DNA from: Candidatus Nanoarchaeia archaeon
GTDB taxonomy: Archaea > Nanobdellota > Nanobdellia > Woesearchaeales > JACPBV01
Assembly: GCA_028279655.1 (NCBI GenBank)
Contig: JANQNH010000001.1
Span: 134,014-198,013 of the forward strand
DNA: 64,000 nucleotides
Direction of reading: 5' to 3'
A program made the position numbers and the translations under genes. Positions within the stretch are counted from its first letter, which is position 1, and each line of letters opens with the position of its first letter. Of the stretch, positions 45,720 through 52,965 are shown one piece after another. The notes under the pieces are model-generated. The model was not told where the DNA came from. It was given only the letters and a program-made list of their open reading frames with translations, and did not search any database.

Positions 45720-45873
45720 GCTTTATATATAAGCTTTATAAAATAGGAATTATATTGGTTTTTACAATGCTGCGCTCAGTGCGAATGTGGGATTTTATGA
45801 AGCAACCAAGTATTTTCGCAACTCGAGATAATCTGCTTGGACTTCGCCTGGTAGCATTGTAGTTGGTGATTTT
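45720..45873 (+). promoter_or_regulatory. Promoter and structured leader of the RHH-nucleotidyltransferase gene
   Basis: Two TATA-like boxes (TTTATATATAAG at about 45722-45733 and TTTATAAAATAG at about 45736-45747) precede a leader that starts near 45765. A perfect inverted repeat TACAATGCT (45763-45771) / AGCATTGTA (45853-45861) encloses almost the whole leader. The motif GATTTTATGAAG occurs twice, at 45791-45802 and again at the true start 45868-45879. A DNA-binding protein is encoded just downstream, so the repeat may be its operator, or a stem in the RNA. Confidence 0.55.
45767..45862 (+). CDS. Leader ORF, 31 codons, apparently leaderless
   Basis: The frame starts at ATG 45767, about 27 bases from the second TATA-like box, just where a leaderless message would begin. 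It codes for MLRSVRMWDFMKQPSIF and so on, and ends at TAG 45860-45862, inside the right arm of the inverted repeat and 11 bases before the ATG of the main gene. An internal in-frame ATG (45797) has the same surrounding bases as the main start. It may be a regulatory upstream ORF. No similarity to known peptides is seen. Confidence 0.4.
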   Translation: MLRSVRMWDFMKQPSIFATRDNLLGLRLVAL

Positions 45874-46734
45874 ATGAAGGACCGTATTACCATAACTCTT
45901 AGAGAGGATTTGATCGAACAGTTAGATAAGCGGATTGATGGAGAGGAGATCAAGAACAGAAGCCAGGAGATCGAGAAGATCCTGGAGGATGCTTTAGGTA
46001 TATCTATTCCTAGCAAGGCTTTGATATTGGCTGGCGGCAAGGGCACCAGGCTGAGGCCTTTGACGCTTAAGACACCGAAGGCTTTGATTGATGTGCAGGG
46101 CAAGACACTTACAGAGTGGTTATTTGAATTATTCAAGAAATATGGGATAAGGGATGCCATATTGTCTGTAGGATATCTGGCAGAGCAGATCCGTGACTTC
46201 TATACTGATGGGAGTAAGTTTGGCATGAACCTTGAATATGTTGAAGAGAATCCTGACAAGCCACTTGGTACAGGAGGGCCTCTAAGGCTTGCCAAGGATA
46301 TGCTCACAGAAAGCTTTATAGTATCTAATGGTGATGAGCTTAAATGCATAAATATTCCAAGGATGTTTAGGCTGCATAAGAGAAAGAAGGCTCTGGTTAC
46401 GATTGCACTTACTTCTGTGGATGATCCTTCACAGTATGGGGTCGCCAGGCTGGATGGTAGCAGGATAATAGAGTTTGTGGAGAAGCCAAAGAAAGAGGAT
46501 GCTCCTTCTAATCTTATCAATTCTGGTTTCTATATTATCGAGCCTGAGGTTATTGATATGATACCTTCTGGGAAGTTTTGTATGCTTGAGAAGGATGTTT
46601 TTCCTAGGCTTGCATCAGAAGGAAGGCTTCGTGGTTTTCCATTTTCTGGACAATGGATGGACACTGGTGATTATTCCCGATTGGAAAGAGCTAGAAAATC
46701 TTGGAAGGGCATCCAGGTTGGGGAGGGTGATTAA
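45874..46734 (+). CDS. Ribbon-helix-helix/sugar-1-phosphate nucleotidyltransferase fusion
   Basis: Residues 1-45 look like a ribbon-helix-helix DNA-binding domain (DRITITLREDLIEQLDKRI, then a helix ending EKILEDALG). Residues 48-286 are a sugar nucleotidyltransferase: KALILAGGKGTRLRPLTLKTPKALI, NGDELKCINI and a final MDTGDYSRLERAR. The enzyme part makes NDP-sugars such as GDP-mannose or dTDP/UDP-glucose; it has no acyltransferase tail. The RHH part suggests DNA binding and control of its own gene or sugar genes. GGTGAT lies 3 bases before the ATG. The mutase at 49311 could supply the sugar-1-phosphate. Confidence 0.85.
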   Translation: MKDRITITLREDLIEQLDKRIDGEEIKNRSQEIEKILEDALGISIPSKALILAGGKGTRLRPLTLKTPKALIDVQGKTLTEWLFELFKKYGIRDAILSVGYLAEQIRDFYTDGSKFGMNLEYVEENPDKPLGTGGPLRLAKDMLTESFIVSNGDELKCINIPRMFRLHKRKKALVTIALTSVDDPSQYGVARLDGSRIIEFVEKPKKEDAPSNLINSGFYIIEPEVIDMIPSGKFCMLEKDVFPRLASEGRLRGFPFSGQWMDTGDYSRLERARKSWKGIQVGEGD

Positions 46735-46735
46735 T

Positions 46736-47560
46736 CTAGTTTGGGATATTTTTCCAATTAGAGCCAGCAATAACTCTGGGCTGGTTGTTACTTTCATCTA
46801 ATCCACGGTGCCAGTATCTTCGTTTAAGGGAATCTTTTCCATGGTGCCAAGCAATTACGCATATACTTTTTTCAGTGAAGTTTCTTTTCAAAAAGTGAAG
46901 CCTTAACTTACTCTGTTTTTTTCCCTGAGTTACCACACTTGAATCTGTATGCTTGGTTTTTTTATCTTTTAACTCTATAGCATACACTGTATCATCAACC
47001 GAATATACAAAGTCCGGCTTGCTTAATGGTCTGGTTGGTGGCTCTGTTCCATCTCTGACATATGATTCAAATTCCTGAATATTCCCAAATCTTCTGCTTA
47101 ACATGTTATTGAATCTTACTTCCTTATAAAAAGTGCCAGAGGGAGGCAGGCCGATAATCCCTGGGTCTCTGTACATCCAATATAGAAAATCAGTCTCATC
47201 TAAATCTTCTGGTATAATTTCAATGACAGATTCGCAATTACGTTTCAGATAATCCGTCAAATCAAGTTTTCTCTGGTCCTTCAAGTACACTTCTTCAATA
47301 AAGGAATCAATAAATTCTTGTCTTTCTTTTTCCTCAGCATTTCTTATCTGAACACCCATCTCTTTAGCTTTTTTTATAATCTCATCAAATTCATAGTCTT
47401 TTGTTGGAAATCTTATCTTTTTTGTGTTGAAGAAGGACCTCATTTTACTTTCTAGTTCGTCAGTGGCGCCCTTATAAGAAATTACACTCCAAGAGCTATT
47501 GTCTTCATAGAGAATATAAAGGTCTCCATTATTATTCCCAATATGCCTTATTACCCCCAT
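46736..47560 (-). CDS. Orphan protein with PD-(D/E)XK nuclease motif
   Basis: A 274-residue protein. Near residue 185 it has KPDFVYSVDDTVYAIELKDKK: a PD, about 13 residues, then ELK, the active-site pattern of PD-(D/E)XK nucleases, followed by a helix with Gln/Lys (TQGKKQSKLRLHFLK). The N-terminal half is not recognised. It could be a stand-alone endonuclease of defence or repair type, but no methylase or partner lies beside it. The ATG opens with GGGGGTAATAAG and has a TATA-like TTTTTATAG box about 25 bases upstream. Confidence 0.6.
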   Translation of the reverse strand: MGVIRHIGNNNGDLYILYEDNSSWSVISYKGATDELESKMRSFFNTKKIRFPTKDYEFDEIIKKAKEMGVQIRNAEEKERQEFIDSFIEEVYLKDQRKLDLTDYLKRNCESVIEIIPEDLDETDFLYWMYRDPGIIGLPPSGTFYKEVRFNNMLSRRFGNIQEFESYVRDGTEPPTRPLSKPDFVYSVDDTVYAIELKDKKTKHTDSSVVTQGKKQSKLRLHFLKRNFTEKSICVIAWHHGKDSLKRRYWHRGLDESNNQPRVIAGSNWKNIPN

Positions 47561-47736
47561 ATCCTATGGGAAGATAGAAGACTATAAAAATCCTTACTCA
47601 ATCAGAAGGTTTATGTGTCTTCTACATCCTATAGAAATTAGGGGTGCTTTCTGTTCTTAGGACAGTAGAAGGAAACTGGTATATTTTCCGTGTTTGAAAT
47701 AGCAAAAAAGAACTGGAAAGGTATTGTTATTAGTGA

Positions 47737-48666
47737 TTAGTACATGGGTGATGGCCTTAGTGTTCTTTGGGAGAGAGTTATAGCATTCCTGAGCTGCTGT
47801 TTGTGAGGGGTTCTACCATTATTGTATAGTGTGTTCCAGCTTTTTTGTGCATTATTATTATTAGCTGCATGGCTTTCTATATCCCTAAATGCTTTAACAG
47901 CATCCAGGTATTCTGTTCTTAGGGTGTTGGCAAAATCAAATTCTTCGAGACCTGCCAGGTTCTCGGGTTCTCTGAATATCTTTAGTTTGCTGTTAGGAGG
48001 GCATATCCTTCCGTTTGTGTCGCAGAGGGCAACAGCTTCATACTCATCACTTGCTTTGTTTTTTACAAAGTATGCTGAGAAATCATTTTTTGCCAATGAA
48101 AGCCACGCATATGCCAGTTCTGTACCATCCTCTAAAGAGGCATATTGTATTCTTGAGGCATCTGCGATGCCACTATGGGCATTAACTATAGTTCTTGACA
48201 TCTCTCCTTTTACAAAGAGTTCATCTATAGTTATCTGATTTTTAGAGGGAAATGACCAACTATCTTTGTATTGTGTTATCTCTTCTATTCCTTGAAGGCC
48301 TTTTCTAACATGGAAAAGAACAGCTTCGTGTGGTTTATCATATGTATCTCCATTATTTCCTACTTTTATCCTTACTTTAGGGCAAAGGTCTCCCATGTAT
48401 TTCCAAGGAAGGGTCATTGGTTGTGGTCTCTTACCTTTTTCATAGAGAGTAATATCCACGTGGCTGTTGGGTTCTACTGCGTCTAAACCAACCCTTAATC
48501 CATTTACTTGGACAACATCCCCTATACTTTGGAATAATTGTCTGTATGGGATCCTGTGAGGTTCGTTATTGGTATTATGTTGAATAGGATTTCCATTTGG
48601 ATCTACTCTTGGTCTGCTTTTTCTTTTACTCGTGGTTTTTCTTCTGCTTCTTGTTTTGACTTGCAT
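47737..48666 (-). CDS. Unrecognised protein with very basic N-terminus
   Basis: A 309-residue protein I cannot place. Residues 1-20 are Arg/Lys/Ser-rich (KTRSRRKTTSKRKSRPR), suggesting nucleic-acid binding; residues 35-250 are mostly beta; the C-terminus is helical with an Asn run. No catalytic motif is obvious. It sits between the nuclease-like orphan and a CheD-like gene. A TATA-like TTTATAAAG box lies about 25 bases before the ATG. Confidence 0.6.
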   Translation of the reverse strand: MQVKTRSRRKTTSKRKSRPRVDPNGNPIQHNTNNEPHRIPYRQLFQSIGDVVQVNGLRVGLDAVEPNSHVDITLYEKGKRPQPMTLPWKYMGDLCPKVRIKVGNNGDTYDKPHEAVLFHVRKGLQGIEEITQYKDSWSFPSKNQITIDELFVKGEMSRTIVNAHSGIADASRIQYASLEDGTELAYAWLSLAKNDFSAYFVKNKASDEYEAVALCDTNGRICPPNSKLKIFREPENLAGLEEFDFANTLRTEYLDAVKAFRDIESHAANNNNAQKSWNTLYNNGRTPHKQQLRNAITLSQRTLRPSPMY

Positions 48667-48772
48667 GATTATAGTGATTATGGGTCTATTTATAAAGTTT
48701 ACTATTTTTATTACCTTATAGTAGTTAATAATATCGTAAGATTTTTATAAAAATTGCGATTTCATATATAAA

Positions 48773-49267
48773 ATGAGTCAAGAAGAACTTGAAAATACCT
48801 GTAGACAGATTGTAAAACACTCTGATAGGACTATGGTGGTCTATAGTGAGGGTAATCTTCACCCTGCTAAGATTGGACCTAATATGGTATCAAGCCAACA
48901 TGTATCCTCTAATCCGATGTATGGTATTGGTTATTCAGATTGTAATGGTGTTGTTCTTCTGGATCATGTCGTTGCAGGATTATCCCATTATGATCTTTCC
49001 TCTGGAGATCCAAGAGATTATCTAGATCTGTTGGTAGCTCATCTTAAAAGAGCGTCTTTAGAAAAGGGAGGTTTTAAAGCAGTACCTGTGGGTGGGGATG
49101 AAGACCATTATAGGAGAATATTGCATTATTTGCGTGAAAATGATATTCCAATAATTCAAGGATTATGCAGGCCTGGTTTAAAAAAGCTTTTTGTTGATCC
49201 ATCTACACGTACAGTTATTGTGCAGTCTCCTGCTTTTGGCTTTAGGAGATTGGCAGGGTCATATTGA
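48773..49267 (+). CDS. CheD-like protein
   Basis: A 164-residue protein. The order GYSDCNGVVLLDHVVAGLSHYDL follows the CheD active-site pattern (GSCV..L.D...GG..H..LP), keeping the Cys and His of the deamidase. The C-terminal part also fits CheD: a helix (HYRRILHYLRENDIPII), then LKKLFVDPSTRTVIVQ. CheD deamidates chemoreceptor glutamines; no chemotaxis gene is near, so the substrate must be something else. The match is by pattern, not by search. A TATA-like TTTTTATAAAA lies about 27 bases before the ATG. Confidence 0.5.
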   Translation: MSQEELENTCRQIVKHSDRTMVVYSEGNLHPAKIGPNMVSSQHVSSNPMYGIGYSDCNGVVLLDHVVAGLSHYDLSSGDPRDYLDLLVAHLKRASLEKGGFKAVPVGGDEDHYRRILHYLRENDIPIIQGLCRPGLKKLFVDPSTRTVIVQSPAFGFRRLAGSY

Positions 49268-49310
49268 CATCCACGAAACTTTTATATATCTTTGAACTTT
49301 GAATTATTTT

Positions 49311-50642
49311 ATGTCAATCTTTAGAGCATATGATGTTAGGGGATTATATCCTTCTGAACTTAATGAGGAATTGGCCTATAAGATAGGGAGGGCTTTTGTT
49401 AGTTTTGTCAAGGTAAAGTCTGTTGTGGTTTCGATGGATATGAGGGTGAGTTCTGAATCCCTGAAGAAGGAGCTGATAAGAGGGATAACAGACCAGGGAG
49501 CCGATGTGATTGAGATTGAGGGATTGTGCAGTACACCTAAGCATTACTTTGCTGCATGGTTTCTTAAAGCACCTTCTTCTATAATGGTAACTGCCTCCCA
49601 TAATCCTGGACAGTATAACGGATTTAAGTTTACAAGGGAGAAGGCAATCGCCATATCAGGGGATACTGGGATAAAGGATATTGAAAGATTGGTGATTGGG
49701 AATGATTTTAAGGAGCCATCCAGGAAAGGGAAGGTGGTCTCAAAGGACGTTACTTCAGATTATAAGAAACATCTTCTGAAGTTTATGCCTAAGAAGATAA
49801 AACCTATGAAGATAGTGATTGATGCAGGGAATGGTACTGGTGGGAAGGAACTTGAGCTGGTGCTGGATGATTTCAAGGAACTTAAACTAGTCAAGATGTA
49901 TTTTGAGCCTGATGGGACCTTTCCAAACCATGAATCTAATCCACTCTTAGAGGAGAATACAGTTGATATCAGGAAAAGGGTAGTTAAGGAAAAAGCAGAC
50001 ATTGGTATAGCCCCTGACGGGGATGCAGACAGGGTCTTCTTTTTTGATGAAAAAGGAAATGCCGTATCAGGAGATCTTATCACTGCTTTGATCGGGGAGT
50101 CTCTCTTGGAAAAGAACCCAGGGGGCAAGATAGTCTATGATCTTAGGAGTTCATGGGTTACTGCAGAGTATATCATGGAGGCAGGCGGAAAGCCAATCAT
50201 GTACAGGGTAGGGCATGCTTTTATCAAGGATAAGATGAGAAAAGAGGATGCTATATTAGGCGGAGAGGTGTCTTGTCACTTTTATCTGAAGGATAATTTT
50301 AATACTGACTCTGGTATAATCGCTTCTTTGATAATGATAGGGATAATGTCAAAGAAAGGAAAGAAGATGAGTGAGATAATAAAGCCCCTAAAGAAGTATT
50401 ATGCTTCTGGTGAGATCAACTCTTCTGTTAAGGATAAGGATGGTAAGATGAAGGAGCTTGCTGCTATATATAAGAAAGGAAAGGTAAGCTGGATGGATGG
50501 TGTAAGGGTAGATTTTGATGACTGGTGGTTTAATGTAAGGCCTTCAAATACAGAGCCTTTATTGCGGTTGAATTTGGAAGCTAAGTCTAAGAAGTTAATG
50601 GAAGAGAAGAGGGATGAGGTTTTAGGCATTATCATGGTTTGA
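49311..50642 (+). CDS. Phosphomannomutase/phosphoglucomutase
   Basis: A 443-residue phosphohexomutase, nearer to ManB/AlgC-type enzymes than the one at 36500. It has FRAYDVRGLYP at the start, the phosphoserine loop VTASHNPGQYNGFKF near residue 95, metal loop APDGDADRVFF near 225, sugar loop GGEVSCHFY and phosphate loop RPSNTEPLLRL. It likely makes mannose-1-P or glucose-1-P for the nucleotidyltransferase upstream. I start at ATG 49311, about 28 bases after TTTTATATATC, not at the TTG four codons earlier. Confidence 0.92.
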   Translation: MSIFRAYDVRGLYPSELNEELAYKIGRAFVSFVKVKSVVVSMDMRVSSESLKKELIRGITDQGADVIEIEGLCSTPKHYFAAWFLKAPSSIMVTASHNPGQYNGFKFTREKAIAISGDTGIKDIERLVIGNDFKEPSRKGKVVSKDVTSDYKKHLLKFMPKKIKPMKIVIDAGNGTGGKELELVLDDFKELKLVKMYFEPDGTFPNHESNPLLEENTVDIRKRVVKEKADIGIAPDGDADRVFFFDEKGNAVSGDLITALIGESLLEKNPGGKIVYDLRSSWVTAEYIMEAGGKPIMYRVGHAFIKDKMRKEDAILGGEVSCHFYLKDNFNTDSGIIASLIMIGIMSKKGKKMSEIIKPLKKYYASGEINSSVKDKDGKMKELAAIYKKGKVSWMDGVRVDFDDWWFNVRPSNTEPLLRLNLEAKSKKLMEEKRDEVLGIIMV

Positions 50643-50702
50643 TTCTTTTTTTGTGGTTAAAAACCAAAAGGTTTATATATAATTGGTTCATTATTAGCCC
50701 AT

Positions 50703-51257
50703 ATGGTTCAAAAAAGGGACAATATGGAGTTAGAAATAATCGAATTATTGTTAAAACAGGATTTTCATGTTAGGGGGATTGCTAAAGCATTAGATGAGTC
50801 TCATTCAACGATCTTGAGAAAGTTGAGCAGTTTATATGATGAAGGTGTTGTTGATTATAGGATTGAGGGAAAAAATAAGGTCTTTTTCTTGAAGAAAAAC
50901 ATTATTTCAAGGGATTACGTCTTACATGCTGAAGTACATAAACTTAACAATCTGATTCGTAGATATCCCGAACTGCTGGTTATCTTGGAGGACGTATTAA
51001 ATTTAGTTGATGAAAAGCTTGTGGTGATATTTGGGAGTTATGCTAAGTTTAGGGCAAAGAAAGACAGCGATATTGATATCTATATTGAGACAGAGAATAG
51101 AAATATTAAAAAGCTGGTAGAGAATACTCATTCTAGGATAAATGTAAAGATAGGTCCTTTTGAGCTGAAATCAAACTTAATAAAAGAGATAATGAAGTAT
51201 CATGTTATTGTAAAGGGATTTGAGGAATTTTATGAAAAAAAACAATTTCTTGAGTAA
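50703..51257 (+). CDS. HTH plus MNT-type nucleotidyltransferase (antitoxin-like)
   Basis: A 184-residue protein. Residues 8-75 are a winged helix (HVRGIAKALDESHSTILRKLSSL). Residues 85-165 are a minimal nucleotidyltransferase with the motif FGSYAKFRAKKDSDIDIYI (GS...DxD). MNT proteins paired with HEPN proteins form toxin-antitoxin modules in which the MNT part AMPylates and silences HEPN. The added HTH would allow self-regulation. It overlaps the HEPN gene by 26 bases. TATA-like TTTATATATAATT lies about 27 bases before the ATG. Confidence 0.88.
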   Translation: MVQKRDNMELEIIELLLKQDFHVRGIAKALDESHSTILRKLSSLYDEGVVDYRIEGKNKVFFLKKNIISRDYVLHAEVHKLNNLIRRYPELLVILEDVLNLVDEKLVVIFGSYAKFRAKKDSDIDIYIETENRNIKKLVENTHSRINVKIGPFELKSNLIKEIMKYHVIVKGFEEFYEKKQFLE

Positions 51258-51819
51258 ACTTGGAGCAGAGGGCAAGTTAGAGTTAGTTGAACCTTCTGAA
51301 GAGGTTTGTTCTTCATATACTAGTAAGGCTGATGATTGTCTGGTTTCTGCTAGGCTGTTGTTTAGGAATAAATTATATGAAAATTCTGTTACTATGTCTT
51401 ACTATACTATGTATAACTCTCTTGTTGGTTTGTTGTTTAGGTTTGGCATCAAGTCTGAGAATCATGCGGGTTCTATTTTATTGTTTAAATTATTGTTCGA
51501 TAAGGTGGATTTATTTAAGGTGATATCTGAAGCTAAAAAGGAAAGGATAGACAAACAATATTATGTGTCGACTGAGAAAGATGATATATCTAAAGAAGCT
51601 GCTGAAGAACTGGTTTCCAATGCAGAGGACTTTCTTTTGAAGATGAAGTTGATGATAAAGAATATTAAGAATGAGGAGATTGGTAGATTTAGGAAGGATT
51701 TTGGGGTTTTGGTTGAGGAAGAACCTGAAGCAAGGCAAGAGTACCTGGAAAAATTAGATAGGGTAAGAAAAGGAAAGTTCATTAGGGTAAAAAGCATTGC
51801 TGATAGGTTTGGATTATGA
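51232..51819 (+). CDS. HEPN-domain protein (toxin-like)
   Basis: A 195-residue helical HEPN protein. The core runs from residue 25 to 130: SYTSKADDCLVSARLLF, NSVTMSYYTMYNSLVGLLFRFGIKSENH. HEPN toxins are RNases with an Rx4-6H motif; here the Arg in LFRFG and the His in SENH are 7 apart, slightly long, so catalysis is not certain. I start at ATG 51232 with GAGG 5 bases before it. Its stop overlaps the start of the RelE-like pseudogene (ATGA). Confidence 0.82.
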   Translation: MKKNNFLSKLGAEGKLELVEPSEEVCSSYTSKADDCLVSARLLFRNKLYENSVTMSYYTMYNSLVGLLFRFGIKSENHAGSILLFKLLFDKVDLFKVISEAKKERIDKQYYVSTEKDDISKEAAEELVSNAEDFLLKMKLMIKNIKNEEIGRFRKDFGVLVEEEPEARQEYLEKLDRVRKGKFIRVKSIADRFGL

Positions 51820-52078
51820 AATACGAACTAGATATTTCTGAAGAATTGGAAAAGAAATTCAGTAAGCTTGCTAAGAAAAATAGGAAGCAATTGCTGATTA
51901 TACATAAGAAAGTTGAAGAGATCAGGGAAAATCCATCCATTATAAGCCTTTAAGAGGAGATATGCATGGGGCAAAAAGAGTACACATAGATAAATCATTT
52001 GTTTTAACATACGAAGTAGATGAGAGGGGAAAGAGTGTTAAGCTCCTGGATTATGATCATCATGATAATATATATTGA
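51816..52078 (+). pseudogene. RelE/YoeB-type toxin, frameshifted
   Basis: The first frame (51816-51953, 45 codons) encodes a RelE-like start with LEKKFSKLAKKNRKQLLIIHKKVEEIRENPS, then stops. The second half of the same family (HYKPLRGDMHGAKRVHIDKSFVLTYEV, ending DYDHHDNIY) continues in another frame to a stop at 52078. A shift of one added or two missing bases near 51936-51942, beside a CCATCCAT tandem, would restore the protein. It is a disabled or phase-variable toxin, or a sequencing error. It overlaps the HEPN stop by 4 bases, so it belongs to the same operon. Confidence 0.75.
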
Positions 52079-52181
52079 GAGAATTTATTTTTGAAGGTCA
52101 TTAGGGATTGATTCTGCCTGCCCTATATTTCTACTTGGGTTATTGCTATTTTTTTAATTGAGAAAACTGCTTATCTTATTG

Positions 52182-52856
52182 TTAGGGGCGGGCTATGTAT
52201 ACAAATTTGCGGAATTCTTTTCTTTCGTGATAACCCATTGGGAATTGTAATGTTAGTATTCCAGTCTCTCTTTTGAACCTATCCTGGGCTTGCACATCTG
52301 AGCCTAGTACTTCAACAAGGTTTGGGTCATCGATAAATGCCTCTCCTTCTGGTTTAAGCATACCTGCTATTTTTCTGTATAACCCTATTGCTGTTTCTTC
52401 TCCTTTATTTAATTTTTCCAGAAGCTGCCATGAATATATTATATCAAACATTCCTTCCAGAGGCAGAGTCCTAAAATCCCCTTTAACGATATGTAAACGA
52501 TCGTCTTTTTTATCAGGTGTCTGTGCAAAAAGATCAACGTTATAGATTGTAAGATTGGGGTCTGAATATAGGCCAAGAATATCCAAATCTGTCTGTGACA
52601 GATATCCCCCTCCTAAGTCGCCTACTACTATCTCGCTTCCAGAATCCAATTTTTCATCTAATGTTCCGCTTATAAAATGCCCCAGTAATTCGTCCACCAT
52701 CTCAAATCTTCTGTTGGTTAGTGTAATATGCGTATCGTCCTGAAGTACAACAGCAAATTCTCCTTCTGCTTTTTGATAAGCATCTTTGACTAGGGGTAAT
52801 CCTATTAGAACCGGTAGATTAACCTCTTTCAATAATGGTGTTTCTAATCCTTTCAT
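52182..52856 (-). CDS. Class I SAM-dependent methyltransferase
   Basis: A 224-residue protein. SAM-binding motif I is VVGDLGGGYLS near residue 77, the acidic strand-2 residue lies in TIYNVDLF, and motif IV-like FDIIYSWQLLEKL is near 135. The N-terminal 70 residues are not family-typical. The substrate is unknown. The gene is alone, between the toxin module and the large helical orphan. The ATG follows a TATA-like TTTAAAC box. Confidence 0.8.
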   Translation of the reverse strand: MKGLETPLLKEVNLPVLIGLPLVKDAYQKAEGEFAVVLQDDTHITLTNRRFEMVDELLGHFISGTLDEKLDSGSEIVVGDLGGGYLSQTDLDILGLYSDPNLTIYNVDLFAQTPDKKDDRLHIVKGDFRTLPLEGMFDIIYSWQLLEKLNKGEETAIGLYRKIAGMLKPEGEAFIDDPNLVEVLGSDVQAQDRFKRETGILTLQFPMGYHERKEFRKFVYIARP

Positions 52857-52965
52857 ATTAACAAAGAATCATCATCTGTTTAAAAGATTTTCTAATTGTT
52901 ACTACTTGTGAGTATCATCTTTTATAGGTAATGTTTTTAAATTAGGGGTCATTTTTCTGAGTAAA

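Noticed and set aside
47561..47736. Repeats around ATCCTAT and AGAAGAC/GTCTTCT between two orphans
   Set aside because: Short and imperfect; not distinguishable from chance in AT-rich DNA.
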